This document shows positions 18,747-28,036 of a stretch of 64,000 nucleotides of DNA, piece by piece. The stretch comes from Pontibacter beigongshangensis (GTDB lineage: Bacteria > Bacteroidota > Bacteroidia > Cytophagales > Hymenobacteraceae). The position numbers and the translations under genes are program-made. The notes below the pieces were generated by a model. The model did no database searches. It was not told where the DNA came from and worked only from the letters and a program-made list of their open reading frames with translations. How positions within the stretch are numbered: the first letter of the stretch is position 1; each line of letters opens with the position of its first letter. The DNA lies in NCBI RefSeq assembly GCF_014332515.1, contig NZ_VFSD01000012.1, forward strand, positions 1 through 64,000, given 5' to 3'.

Positions 18747-19970
18747 ATGAAAAACAGTTTAGCAACTATCGCAGCCACCATGCTCTTTTGCATCAGCCTG
18801 CCAGCCACCGCCCAGCAAAAGCTGGAGACAGGCGCACAAAAACCCATGCCCCAGCAATGGATCGACAAAGACACCGGCCATAAGGTAGCCCGACTCTCCA
18901 GCGCCTCCGGCAGCAACTCCAGTTTCTATTTCCATAACAACCCTTTTGTGAAGCAGCTCAAAAACGAAGGCGACAAAATGGTGTTTTACAACACCGATGC
19001 CTCCGGCACCAGGCAACTCTACACGGTTAACCTGAAAACGCTGAAAAATGAACAGCTCACTACCAGCAAGTCTAAAAAAGTAGGCGAGATTCTGGCGCCA
19101 AAACGCAGAGAGGTTATCTACCAGACCAACGACAGCGTATTCGCGACCCACATCGACACCAGGAAAACCCGCCTGGTATATGTGTTCCCAAAAGGCATGA
19201 GAACCGGCGTCACCACGCTTAATGCAGATGAAACACTGCTGGCCGGAAGCTTTGCCGGCCCCGAGAAAGATGAGATCTACCGGCAATACCCTGAAAAAAG
19301 CGATTACTTTAACCGGATCTTCGAAGCCAAAATTCCGCACACATTGTTTACCGTAAATGTGGAGACTGGCGAGATGAAGGAAATTCATTCTGAAAATACC
19401 TGGCTCGGCCACATCCAGTTCTCCCCCACCGACCCTAACCTGCTCATGTTCTGCCACGAAGGCCCCTGGCACAAAGTAGACCGCATCTGGACCTACAACA
19501 TGAAGACCGGCGAAGTAAAAAACATGCACAAGCGCTCCGTAGAAGGCGAAATAGCCGGCCATGAGTTCTTCAGCCGCGACGGCAAAACCATCTGGTTCGA
19601 TCAGCAGGTACCGCGTGGCGTAAAGTTCTACCTGACCGGGGCCGACGTAGCCACCGGCAAAGAGAAGCAATACGAGATGGATCGGAATGAATGGTCTATC
19701 CACTTTAACATCTCCCCGGATCAGCAACTGTTTGCCGGTGATGGCGGAGACCCCGGCCAGGTGGCCAAGGCACCAGACGGCATGTGGATCTACCTGTTCC
19801 GCCCGGAAGGCGAAAGGCTGAAATCTGAAAAACTGGTGAACATGAAACACCACTACTACAAACACGAGCCTAACGTACACTTCTCCCCTGATGGCAAATG
19901 GGTTATCTTCCGGGCTAATTTCGAGGGCTACAGCCAGGTGTATGCCGTGGAGATAGCGAAAAGCAAATAA
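18747..19970 (+). CDS. oligogalacturonate lyase (PL22)
   Basis: This 407-residue protein has a signal peptide (about 1-22, ATAQ) and a seven-bladed propeller. The family hallmark LGHIQFSPTDPNLLMFCHEGPWHKVDRIW is present; H237 and H242 lie in its HEGPWH part. NMKHHYYKHEPNVHFSPDGKWV near residue 370 supplies further metal-ligand histidines. Oligogalacturonate lyases split short (often unsaturated) galacturonate oligomers into 4-deoxy-L-threo-5-hexosulose uronate by beta-elimination. The signal peptide places it in the periplasm. The length is normal for the family. It is the second gene of an operator-bearing pair with the deacetylase. Confidence 0.88.
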   Translation: MKNSLATIAATMLFCISLPATAQQKLETGAQKPMPQQWIDKDTGHKVARLSSASGSNSSFYFHNNPFVKQLKNEGDKMVFYNTDASGTRQLYTVNLKTLKNEQLTTSKSKKVGEILAPKRREVIYQTNDSVFATHIDTRKTRLVYVFPKGMRTGVTTLNADETLLAGSFAGPEKDEIYRQYPEKSDYFNRIFEAKIPHTLFTVNVETGEMKEIHSENTWLGHIQFSPTDPNLLMFCHEGPWHKVDRIWTYNMKTGEVKNMHKRSVEGEIAGHEFFSRDGKTIWFDQQVPRGVKFYLTGADVATGKEKQYEMDRNEWSIHFNISPDQQLFAGDGGDPGQVAKAPDGMWIYLFRPEGERLKSEKLVNMKHHYYKHEPNVHFSPDGKWVIFRANFEGYSQVYAVEIAKSK

Positions 19971-20162
19971 TATATTTTTATAGCCGACCTCTCAGCTTCC
20001 TGGAATTCTCCATGGCAGAGAAAGCGAACCAAACTCCCCGTCTTAGTCAGGGAGGCGTTAGGGGCGGTTGTTTTTTTAGTCCGATTTCCGATAAGTTATG
20101 ACGCTGCCTATAACCTAAGTACATTCAGGTAAAATATGTCGTATGTGAGCGGGGGCAGAAGT

Positions 20163-20194
20163 GCCTCCGAAGGGCTGTTTTGATTAGAATAATT
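20163..20194 (-). repeat. intergenic box repeat, copy 7 (reverse)
   Basis: GCCTCCGAAGGGCTG is followed by TTTTGATTAGAATAATTT. The palindrome has one mismatch and no GCA tail is seen. Confidence 0.65.
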
Positions 20195-20692
20195 TCTACC
20201 TGCGGACTTCATTCTCCTCTAAAAATGACTCGGCAGAATTTACCTGCGTGTACCTGGCAAACCTTACTCCGTGTGTAAAAAGCACTCTCTCCCAGGTATT
20301 TATGTCGACGGCTGGAGCAAAGCGGTAACGGGTGGTGTACCGTGACAGAATTTATCGAAATTCAACATTTGGTTTATTCTATCTATGAAAAAATCAAATG
20401 TCCTGAATCCTGTGGCAGATGGCCATAAAAGTTCGATTTCCTGGGAATTAAGTTGCCGTCTATCTACCATGACAGCAAGTTTTAATCTTGCGACCCTCGT
20501 TGAAAGACAACTTATGCAAGACGCAAACCTGCCTTAAGCAACGCCACAGGTTACGCTGACGCCAAACGTGCGGCATACTCTTTATAAACCTTTTCCGCTT
20601 ACTAAAGTAGCCTCAAAACAGGGGTTACTTCCCTCATTATTCTTCCCCGAAAACACCATTCTCAACCCACTCCTAAAAATTCAGCTAAAAAT

Positions 20693-20723
20693 TTTGCCGG
20701 ATACCGCAGGACAGTTAAGTTTG
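20693..20723 (+). promoter_or_regulatory. promoter with embedded operator for GH2 (20818)
   Basis: TTTG (20693-20696) and TAAGTTTG (20716-20723) are separated by 19 bp, the expected -33/-7 layout for Bacteroidota. The spacer contains CCGGATACCGCAGGACA, a CAGG-type direct repeat with 10-bp period (CCGG at 20697, CAGG at 20707). A protein bound here would touch the polymerase site directly. The predicted leader is about 85 nt. Confidence 0.5.
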
Positions 20724-20817
20724 GCAGGCATGCTAGCTTTAAGCAACTATTCCTGCTTCTTTCCGGAGGCGGGCGAGCCTGTTAAAACAATAAAACAAGC
20801 CTAATTCCTATCAACTC

Positions 20818-23682
20818 ATGTCGGTAAAAAAACTGCTTTTCCTTTGTTTACTTCTCCTTTGCGCCACTACGGCATTCTCCAAAGATTCGCCGCAACGGCA
20901 GGTCCAGTACCTCTCCGGAACCGATAACAAGAACACCGTTACCTGGGACTTTTTCTGCACCGGGGGCCGTAACAGCGGCGTCTGGAGCACGATCCAGGTG
21001 CCGTCGCATTGGGAGCAGCAAGGCTTTGGCTCCTACAACTACGGCCGCGACTACGTGACGTATGGCAAAAACTTCCGCTTCGCCGACGAAAAAGGCATGT
21101 ACAAACACACCTTCCAGGTTCCCAAAAACTGGAAGAACAAGGAGATTTATATTGTGTTTGAAGGCTCCATGACCGATACCGAAGTGAAGATAAACGGCAA
21201 GCTGGCCGGCCCGATTCACCAGGGCTCCTTCTACCGCTTCAAGTACAACATCAGCGACAAACTGGAGATCGGCAAAGACAACCTGCTGGAAGTGACGGTG
21301 AGCAAAATGTCGGCCGACCACTCGGTGAACAATGCCGAACGCCTGGCCGATTACTGGATCTTCGGCGGTATTTTCAGGCCGGTATACCTGGAGGCGCAGC
21401 CAAAGCAACACATCGACTGGACCGCCATCGATGCCAAAGCCGACGGCTCCTTCTCGATGAATGTGTACCTCAAAAACCCGCAGGCAAAGCACGAGGTACT
21501 GGCCGAGATCCTGGACGCTAACGGCAAGGTAATAGCCACCACCCGCCAAGGGTTCGCACCAACCGACACGCTCGTGAACCTGAAAACGCAGGTGGCCAAC
21601 CCGCTGCTGTGGACCTCCGAAACACCGAACCTCTACCGCGTGCGCACTTCCATTGTGTCAGGCAGAAAAACGATTTCGCAGACAACAGACAAGTTCGGTT
21701 TCCGCACCATCGAGATCAGGCAGGCAGACGGCATTTATGTGAACGGCACCAAGATTAAGATGAAAGGCATTAACCGGCACGTGTGGTGGCCGGAAACAGG
21801 CCGCTCGGTGAGCCGCGAAATAGACCTGATGGACGTGAAGCTGATGAAGGAAATGAACATGAACGCCGTGCGCTGCGCCCACTACCCGCCCGACAAAGCG
21901 TTCCTGGAAATATGCGACTCGCTGGGCCTGTATGTGCTCGACGAACTGGCCGGCTGGCAGAACGCCTACAACACCAAAGTAGGCACCCAACTAGTGAAAG
22001 AGATGGTGATGCGCGACGCCAACCATCCGTCCATCATCCTATGGAGCAACGGCAATGAAGGCGGCCATAACAAAGAACTGGTAGACGACTATGCCATCTA
22101 CGACCACTCCAACCGCCCTGTTATTCATGCGCACCACCGCCCGGGCAATGAGCTCAACGGCATCGACTGCAACCACTACGAAGACTACTACAGCACCAAA
22201 AACCTGCTCGAAGGCCCGAACATTTACATGCCGACTGAGTTTCTGCACTCGCAGGACGATGGCGGCGGCGGCACCTCGCTCCACGATTTCTGGGAACTGC
22301 ACTGGAACAGCAAGCTCGGAGCCGGCGGCTTTTTGTGGGCGCTGGTAGACGAGGGCATTGTACGCACCGACCTGAATGGCTACATAGACGTGAACAAAGT
22401 AAATGCGCCGGATGGTGTGGTTGGCCCCTACCGCCAGAAAGAAGGCAGCTTCTGGGCCATCAGAGAAGTGTTTTCGCCGGTGAAAATAAACCTGAAAGAG
22501 CTACCAGTAAATTTTAACGGAGAGATTGCCGTAGAGAACCGCTTTCATTTCACCAACCTGAACCAGTGCACCTTTCAGTGGGAGCTGGCCGAGTATCGCA
22601 AGCCCGGCGACAGGTTTACCGGCTACATCACCAAAAAGAAAGGCACCGGGGCCGGGCCAGCCATTGCACCCGTAGCTAAAGGCAACCTGAAACTCAACCT
22701 CCCCGCCGACTGGAAAAACTATGACCTTCTCCTGCTCTCAGCTTACGACCCGGCAAAACAACTGATCTACACCTGGAGCTGGAACGTGAGGTCGAACGAG
22801 GCCATGCTGGCGGACATTGTGGACCTGAGCGATAAGAACGCTGTAACAGCAACCGAAACCGACTCGACCATTATCCTGACCGGCGGCGAGATCGGGATAT
22901 CCTTCAACAAGAAAACGGGCCAGATCGCTCAGCTGACCAACACCAAGAGCATGGGCCTGCTATTCGGGAACGGGCCTGTGATGGTGGCGGGCAAGGCGGC
23001 CATGGCTAACATGAAGCACTACAAAGACGGCGACGGCCATGTGGTGGAAGTAAACTACGCCGGAGACCTGAAGTACACCCGCTGGAAAATGCACGGCAGT
23101 GGCTGGCTGAGCCTCGACTACGAGTACAGTCTGAACGGCGAGTACCCGTTTACCGGCATCAGCTTTACGTACCCCGACAATTTTGTGATCAGCGCCAAGT
23201 GGCTGGGCAAAGGCCCTTACCGTGTCTGGAAAAACAGGCTGCAGGGCGTAACGCATAGCGTATGGGAGAACTACTACAACGACACCCACACCGGCAGCGC
23301 TCCCTGGAACTACCCCGAGTTTAAAGGCTACTTTGCCGAAGTTACCTGGATGGAGTTTAACACCGTGCAGGGCAAGTTCCTGGTGGCTTCCAAAGAAAAA
23401 GACTTGTTTGTGCGCCGCCTCGATTTCCACGGTCTTTCCGGTGTGAAACCACATCCTGAGCTACCGGTTGGCAACATTTCCTTCCTCGACAATATCCCGG
23501 CGCTGGGAACTAAGCTGGCTCTCAACATCAGCCCCAATACCCGCAATCTGGGCCCCACAGGCGAGCCCAACAAAGTAAGCGGCCCCATTAAAAGGACACT
23601 GTACTTCTACTTCGGCCTGCCAAAAACCGACGATGCTGCTCCGGAGCAGTTCAGCCGGCCTGTTAAAGACGAACTGTTTTAA
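20818..23682 (+). CDS. GH2-family beta-galactosidase-like enzyme
   Basis: This is a 954-residue secreted GH2 enzyme (signal about 1-21). The jelly-roll domain (about 30-200), Ig-like domain (about 200-300) and TIM barrel (about 305-600) follow in order. The probable acid/base is E414 (WSNGNEGGH) and the nucleophile E474 (YMPTEFLHS). The C-terminal 300 residues form a beta-sandwich region with a MaLectin/galactose-mutarotase-like look (GEIGISFNKKTGQIAQLTN), as in LacZ-type enzymes. It probably removes beta-galactose or a related sugar from rhamnogalacturonan side chains. The aglycone is not readable. It has its own promoter, operator and terminator, so it forms a single-gene unit. Confidence 0.9.
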   Translation: MSVKKLLFLCLLLLCATTAFSKDSPQRQVQYLSGTDNKNTVTWDFFCTGGRNSGVWSTIQVPSHWEQQGFGSYNYGRDYVTYGKNFRFADEKGMYKHTFQVPKNWKNKEIYIVFEGSMTDTEVKINGKLAGPIHQGSFYRFKYNISDKLEIGKDNLLEVTVSKMSADHSVNNAERLADYWIFGGIFRPVYLEAQPKQHIDWTAIDAKADGSFSMNVYLKNPQAKHEVLAEILDANGKVIATTRQGFAPTDTLVNLKTQVANPLLWTSETPNLYRVRTSIVSGRKTISQTTDKFGFRTIEIRQADGIYVNGTKIKMKGINRHVWWPETGRSVSREIDLMDVKLMKEMNMNAVRCAHYPPDKAFLEICDSLGLYVLDELAGWQNAYNTKVGTQLVKEMVMRDANHPSIILWSNGNEGGHNKELVDDYAIYDHSNRPVIHAHHRPGNELNGIDCNHYEDYYSTKNLLEGPNIYMPTEFLHSQDDGGGGTSLHDFWELHWNSKLGAGGFLWALVDEGIVRTDLNGYIDVNKVNAPDGVVGPYRQKEGSFWAIREVFSPVKINLKELPVNFNGEIAVENRFHFTNLNQCTFQWELAEYRKPGDRFTGYITKKKGTGAGPAIAPVAKGNLKLNLPADWKNYDLLLLSAYDPAKQLIYTWSWNVRSNEAMLADIVDLSDKNAVTATETDSTIILTGGEIGISFNKKTGQIAQLTNTKSMGLLFGNGPVMVAGKAAMANMKHYKDGDGHVVEVNYAGDLKYTRWKMHGSGWLSLDYEYSLNGEYPFTGISFTYPDNFVISAKWLGKGPYRVWKNRLQGVTHSVWENYYNDTHTGSAPWNYPEFKGYFAEVTWMEFNTVQGKFLVASKEKDLFVRRLDFHGLSGVKPHPELPVGNISFLDNIPALGTKLALNISPNTRNLGPTGEPNKVSGPIKRTLYFYFGLPKTDDAAPEQFSRPVKDELF

Positions 23683-23704
23683 ATATCGAACTTCCTTACC
23701 CTTT

Positions 23705-23743
23705 AGCAGCGGCTGCCCCACACAGGCAGCCGCTGCTGTTTTT
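23705..23743 (+). terminator. terminator after GH2 (20818-23682)
   Basis: A perfect 12-bp stem AGCAGCGGCTGC/GCAGCCGCTGCT with a 9-nt loop is followed by GTTTTTG. Confidence 0.85.
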
Positions 23744-23790
23744 GTGTCCTTCTGAGAATTCGGGTGTAGGCCAGTTTCAATCCAAAACTC

Positions 23791-23820
23791 ATCAGGAAGG
23801 CCATTTTCATTCAAATAATT
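23791..23820 (-). repeat. intergenic box repeat, copy 8 (reverse; left end of composite A)
   Basis: ATCAGGAAGGCCATTTTCAT is followed by TCAAATAATT. It is the first of two same-orientation boxes enclosing a heptad-rich spacer (23791-23999). Confidence 0.7.
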
Positions 23821-23821
23821 T

Positions 23822-23966
23822 GATTGTCTGTTGTTGATTGCTGATTGTTAAATGGTTTAATGGCTACATAGTTAATCAGGAGATTTGAAGATGAACCGGA
23901 GAACACAAATCAGCTACTAGCTCTTTATAAGTCTATAATCTATTATCTAGCGCCTAACATCTAAAA
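23822..23966. repeat. heptad-periodic spacer of composite A
   Basis: The left half steps in 7-bp units related to TTGATTG (TTGATTG, TCTGTTG, TTGATTG, CTGATTG, TTAAATG). The right half has five consecutive heptads at 23932-23966: TCTATAA, TCTATTA, TCTAGCG, CCTAACA and TCTAAAA. They run in phase into the next box. Confidence 0.6.
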
Positions 23967-23999
23967 CCTCTCCGGAAGGCTCTTTTCATTCAAATAATT
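23967..23999 (-). repeat. intergenic box repeat, copy 9 (reverse; right end of composite A)
   Basis: CCTCTCCGGAAGGCTC is followed by TTTTCATTCAAATAATT. It lies 35 bp before the GH105 operator. Confidence 0.7.
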
Positions 24000-24032
24000 C
24001 GGCTGCTCCCCCATACAACCTTTGCCAGTGCA

Positions 24033-24052
24033 CACCGGACAGTGCAGGATAG
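24033..24052 (+). promoter_or_regulatory. putative operator upstream of GH105
   Basis: CACCGGACAGTGCAGGATAG has CCGG and CAGG 10 bp apart and lies about 100 bp before the start at 24153. Confidence 0.5.
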
Positions 24053-24152
24053 ACAACAGCATAACAATCGTTAGTATTAAACTTCCAAAAGATCTAACAG
24101 AAACAAGCTGTTCCAATTATTCCCGAACCCATCATTGCCGAAAAAAAGAAGA

Positions 24153-25553
24153 ATGAAACCGAGCATAAACAAACCATCCGGCTACAAAACGGTAGCCAAG
24201 CACCTAAAAACCACGCTGCTTACAATGGCTTTGGCTGCAGGCGCCTTTCAGGTGGCCTCCGCGCAAACCAAAACCACCGACACCAACACGCCGCTGCACG
24301 CCATGCAGCCAGACTATGTAACGCCCTATGGCCAGACCACGGTAGAAGACATTGCCAAAGTGCTGCAGCGGGTACATGGCTATCTGGACGCCACCACCCC
24401 TGCCCGCATGCTCGACAAGAACGGCAAAGCCATTACCGACCTCAAAAAACTGAACAAGGAATCGACGCTGGAGCAGGGCGATTTCCGGCTTACCAGCTAC
24501 GAATGGGGCGTAACCTACGCTGGCATGCTCCTGGCCGGCGAAGCCACCGGCGACAAACGCTACACCAACTACACCACCGAGCGTCTCAATTTCCTGGCCG
24601 ATGCCGCCCCGTTTTACCGCAACGAGCTCAAGAAAAATCCTGACGCAAAAGTACCGCTCCGCCAGATGCTGGCCCCGCACGCCCTCGACGATGCCGGAGC
24701 CATGGCGGCTGCCATGATAAAAGCCACCCGAAGCGGTGCCACCAAAACCAACCTGCGCCCGATTATCGACAACTACCTCGATTACATCAGCAACAAAGAG
24801 TTCAGGCTACCCGACGGAAGCCTGGCCCGAAACCGGCCACTACCCAACACCATCTGGCTCGACGACCTGTTTATGAGCGTGCCGGCCCTGGCGCAAATGG
24901 GCAAGCTGACCAACGACAACCGCTACTATGACGACGCTGTGAAGCAGGTGCTGCTATACTCTGAGCGCATGTTCAACAAAGAAAAAGAACTTTATATGCA
25001 CGGCTGGGTGCAGGGCATGGAGCCGCACCCGCAGTTCCATTGGGCGCGTGCCAATGGCTGGGCCGTGATGACCATGGTGGAGCTGCTCGAAGTGCTGCCA
25101 AAAGAGCATGCCGGTTACCAGAAGGTGCTGAACCAACTGAAAGCGCACATCAAAGGAATTGCCGCCTACCAATCGGGCGAAGGATTCTGGCACCAGCTCC
25201 TCGACCGCAACGACTCCTACCTCGAAACATCGGCCACCGCCATTTTTGCCTACTCCATAGCCCGCGCCATTAACCGCGGCTGGGTAGATAAGCAAGCTTA
25301 TGGCCCCATGGTATTACTGGCCTGGAACGCTGTTGCCACCAAGGTGAACGACAAAGGGCAGGTAGAAGGCACTTGTGTAGGCACAGGCATGGCCTTCGAT
25401 CCGGCTTTTTACTACTATCGCCCCATCAATGTGTATGCTGCGCACGGCTACGGCCCCGTGCTGCTTGCCGGAGCCGAAATGTTAAATTTTCTGAAAGGCA
25501 ATAAGTTCGAGATAAACGACAGCTCTGTGCAGTTTTCGTCGGCAGCCAGGTAA
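24153..25553 (+). CDS. GH105 unsaturated rhamnogalacturonyl hydrolase
   Basis: The start at 24153 is chosen over 24135; both lead to a signal ending near VASAQ (residues about 30-38). The 466-residue (alpha/alpha)6-barrel protein resembles YteR-type enzymes. The catalytic acid is probably within TIWLDDLF (D237/D238). HWARANGW (297-304) is the family signature lining the active site, and ETSATAIFAYSIARAI is typical of the last helices. These enzymes hydrate and release the unsaturated galacturonate left at the non-reducing end by rhamnogalacturonan lyases, so its position just upstream of two PL11 genes fits. Export by the signal suggests periplasmic action. Confidence 0.92.
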   Translation: MKPSINKPSGYKTVAKHLKTTLLTMALAAGAFQVASAQTKTTDTNTPLHAMQPDYVTPYGQTTVEDIAKVLQRVHGYLDATTPARMLDKNGKAITDLKKLNKESTLEQGDFRLTSYEWGVTYAGMLLAGEATGDKRYTNYTTERLNFLADAAPFYRNELKKNPDAKVPLRQMLAPHALDDAGAMAAAMIKATRSGATKTNLRPIIDNYLDYISNKEFRLPDGSLARNRPLPNTIWLDDLFMSVPALAQMGKLTNDNRYYDDAVKQVLLYSERMFNKEKELYMHGWVQGMEPHPQFHWARANGWAVMTMVELLEVLPKEHAGYQKVLNQLKAHIKGIAAYQSGEGFWHQLLDRNDSYLETSATAIFAYSIARAINRGWVDKQAYGPMVLLAWNAVATKVNDKGQVEGTCVGTGMAFDPAFYYYRPINVYAAHGYGPVLLAGAEMLNFLKGNKFEINDSSVQFSSAAR

Positions 25554-25601
25554 GGTATTTTGAAGAATGTTGACTGCCCTCACGGATCAACCATCAATAA
25601 A

Positions 25602-25633
25602 AGCTCCGGAGGGGCAATTTGATTAGCATAATT
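25602..25633 (-). repeat. intergenic box repeat, copy 10 (reverse)
   Basis: GCTCCGGAGGGGC is followed by AATTTGATTAGCATAATT, between GH105 and the first PL11 gene. Confidence 0.65.
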
Positions 25634-25759
25634 CGGTCCGCGGGCCTTGCAGGGTGCCCGGCTCCTGCCAGGCCTGAGGTGCTCTTCCTTCGCGATAAGG
25701 AAGTATTTCGGCCTTGTAACTGATAACTATCAATGCCAATTTTAACAAGCTACTATTGA

Positions 25760-27733
25760 ATGCTGAAAACCAGGCTCCTGCCCCACTTACTATTGCTGCT
25801 TTGTCTGCTCCTTGGCAGCTTGGGCAGCAGTGCGCAACGGGTTATGGAAAACCTGGGCAGAGGGGTGGTAGCGGTGCCGCAGCAGGGCTCCGTGTATGTG
25901 AGTTGGCGACTACTGGGTACAGATCGGGATGAAATCGCCTTTAACCTCTACCGCAGCACCGGCGCTGGCAAACCCGTAAAGCTGAACAAAAAGCCCATTG
26001 CCACCACCACCGATTTTACCGACACCTCCGCCGACCTCACCCAGCCAAATGCCTATGTGGTGCGCCCCGTGCTGAAGGGCAAAGAGCAACCGGCAAGCAA
26101 GGCATTTATCGTTCAGGCTAACCCAGCGCTGCAGCCTTACCTCGCCATCCCGCTGCAAGTCCCTGCTGGCGGTGAGATTGGCGGCCGGAAATTCAGCTAC
26201 TACGCCAACGATGCCAGCGCAGCCGACTTGGACGGAGACGGCGAATACGAGATCATCCTGAAGTGGGAACCCTCCAACGCCAGAAACCCGCCGCAGACGG
26301 GGCTTACCGGCAACCAACTGCTCGATGCTTATAAACTCGATGGCACGCTGCTCTGGCGCATCGACCTGGGCAAAAACATTCGCTCCGGGGCCGCCTACAC
26401 ACAATTTCTGGTGTATGATTTTGATGGCGACGGAAAGGCAGAACTCATCTGTAAAACCGCCGACGGCACCATAGACGGAACAGGCCACAGTATCGGCAAC
26501 AAAGAAAAAGACTGGCGCACCCATACCCCCGACAGCCGCCTGTATGGCAAAGTAGCCGGCGGCCCCGAGTACCTGACCGTGTTCGATGGCAAAACAGGTG
26601 CCGCCCTGGCCACAGCAAGCTATGTGCCCGACCGTTACCCGCTCGATGGCTGGGGCGGCATTGGCGGCAATGGCGGAAACGATAGCACCGCCAGCCGCGC
26701 CGACCGCTTTAGTGCCTGCGTGGCTTACCTGGACGGTTCCTTGCCCAGCGCCGTGATGATCCGCGGCTGGTATGGTCGCACCGTAGCCGCCGCCTGGGAC
26801 TGGCGCGATGGGAAGCTGACACAGCGCTGGGTCTTCGACACGGCGCTTCCGGAGTGGCAAGCCTATTCCGGCATGGCAAACCATTCGGTAACCGTAGCCG
26901 ATTTTGATGATGACGGAAAAGACGAAATTTGCGTAGGGGCGATGACAATCGATCACGATGGCAAAGGCCTCTTTAGCACCGGCCTGCGCCACGGCGATGC
27001 GCTGCACGCCGGCGACCTGCTCCCCTCGCGGCCCGGCCTGGAGGTGTTTGGCATCCACGAGAGCGAAGGCAAAACCATTCCACTGCAAACGCCCGGCTCC
27101 GCCATGTTCGATGGTCGTACCGGAGAGCTTATCTGGGCCAACAACCCTGGCGTAGACGTTGGTCGTGGCATGGCTGCAGACATAGACCCCAACTACCCTG
27201 GTGCCGAGAGCTGGGGAGCGCCTGGCGGAACCCGGCGGGCCGATACCGGCGAAATCATCTACCCCGAAACACCCAATTCCACCAACTTTGCCGCCTGGTG
27301 GGACGCCGACCCGCTACGCGAGCTGGTAGACCAAACCCAGATCACGAAATGGGACTGGCAAACACGCAGCACCCAAACCTTGCTGGAAGCCACAGGCGCA
27401 GCAGCTAACAACGGCAGCAAAGCCACCCCCTGCCTCACCGCCGACCTGCTGGGCGACTGGCGCGAAGAAATAATCTGGCGGTCAGCCGATAACTCAGAGC
27501 TGCGCATTTATAGCAGCACCATTCCGGCCACTAACCGCCTGTACACGCTCATGCACGACCCGCAGTACCGGCTGGCCATTGCCTGGCAGAACGTAGCCTA
27601 CAACCAGCCGCCGCACCCCGGTTTTTTCATAGGGGCAGGCATGCAGAAGCCGCCCCGGCCAAACATCGTTTTCCCGAAACGGAAGGCATCAGGAGCAGCG
27701 GCAGCAGAAGGTCGGGAAGGTCGATTTCATTAG
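25760..27733 (+). CDS. rhamnogalacturonan lyase (PL11), first copy
   Basis: This 657-residue secreted protein (signal about 1-25, SSAQ) has a PL11 eight-bladed propeller. It cleaves the rhamnose-galacturonate backbone of rhamnogalacturonan-I by beta-elimination and needs calcium. Calcium-binding loops DLDGDGEYE (about 156), DFDGDGKAE (about 219) and DFDDDGKDE (about 381) are visible, as are LLGDWREEI and LYTLMHDPQYRLAIAWQNVAYNQPPH near the C-terminus. The last 25 or so residues, rich in Ala/Glu/Gly/Arg (SGAAAAEGREGRFH), depart from the second copy. They are encoded by a reverse box repeat whose CATTAG provides the stop codon, so the C-terminus is repeat-derived. The gene lies 206 bp after GH105 without an obvious operator of its own. 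Confidence 0.93.
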   Translation: MLKTRLLPHLLLLLCLLLGSLGSSAQRVMENLGRGVVAVPQQGSVYVSWRLLGTDRDEIAFNLYRSTGAGKPVKLNKKPIATTTDFTDTSADLTQPNAYVVRPVLKGKEQPASKAFIVQANPALQPYLAIPLQVPAGGEIGGRKFSYYANDASAADLDGDGEYEIILKWEPSNARNPPQTGLTGNQLLDAYKLDGTLLWRIDLGKNIRSGAAYTQFLVYDFDGDGKAELICKTADGTIDGTGHSIGNKEKDWRTHTPDSRLYGKVAGGPEYLTVFDGKTGAALATASYVPDRYPLDGWGGIGGNGGNDSTASRADRFSACVAYLDGSLPSAVMIRGWYGRTVAAAWDWRDGKLTQRWVFDTALPEWQAYSGMANHSVTVADFDDDGKDEICVGAMTIDHDGKGLFSTGLRHGDALHAGDLLPSRPGLEVFGIHESEGKTIPLQTPGSAMFDGRTGELIWANNPGVDVGRGMAADIDPNYPGAESWGAPGGTRRADTGEIIYPETPNSTNFAAWWDADPLRELVDQTQITKWDWQTRSTQTLLEATGAAANNGSKATPCLTADLLGDWREEIIWRSADNSELRIYSSTIPATNRLYTLMHDPQYRLAIAWQNVAYNQPPHPGFFIGAGMQKPPRPNIVFPKRKASGAAAAEGREGRFH

Positions 27734-27740
27734 AAAAATC
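27680..27740 (-). repeat. intergenic box repeat, copy 11 (reverse, degenerate, overlaps gene end)
   Basis: AGCAGCGGCAGCAG is the reverse-orientation tail. It is followed by GGGAAGGTCGATTTCATTAG and then AAAAATC, matching GGAAGGCCATTTTCATTAG of intact copies. It overlaps the last codons and stop of the PL11 gene. Confidence 0.55.
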
Positions 27741-27898
27741 TGCTTGTTGATTGTTTATTCCTGATTGTTAAATGGTTAATCAGGAGATTTTAAAATTTGA
27801 AGATGACCCGAAAAGCACCAGTTAACTTATAAATTTTAACTCTTTGCTTTTAAAGAGTCCTGCGTCTTGTGTCCTATCTCTTGTATCTTAAATAAAAA
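27741..27898. repeat. heptad-periodic spacer of composite B
   Basis: The spacer shares with composite A the sequence TGATTGTTAAATGG followed by TTAATCAGGAGATTT. At 27858-27892 it has five heptads: TCCTGCG, TCTTGTG, TCCTATC, TCTTGTA and TCTTAAA. Confidence 0.55.
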
Positions 27899-27930
27899 GC
27901 CTCCGGAAGGCCCTTTTCATTCTAATAATT
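27899..27930 (-). repeat. intergenic box repeat, copy 12 (reverse; right end of composite B)
   Basis: GCCTCCGGAAGGCCC is followed by TTTTCATTCTAATAATT. Confidence 0.7.
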
Positions 27931-28036
27931 TAAGTGAAAGATATTTGGATTGAGGTATGACTCTAGCTATTATAAATTAAACAAAGCATTTGCCTCGCAT
28001 TAGAATTGGCTATCGAACAGAACCCAGTCCCTGGCT

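Larger units (their letters stand above)
19971..20817. other. 847-bp gap before GH2 (20818)
   Basis: No supported gene was seen. A short open frame at 20568-20804 has no protein-like character. A G/C-rich stretch ending in seven T residues (about 20035-20080) could be a weak terminator after PL22. The box repeat at 20163-20194 and a well-formed promoter with operator at 20693-20723 are the recognisable elements. Confidence 0.5.

Noticed and set aside
20568-20804. small 78-codon gene
   Set aside because: It overlaps the GH2 promoter and operator, lacks a signal or domain, and has irregular composition.
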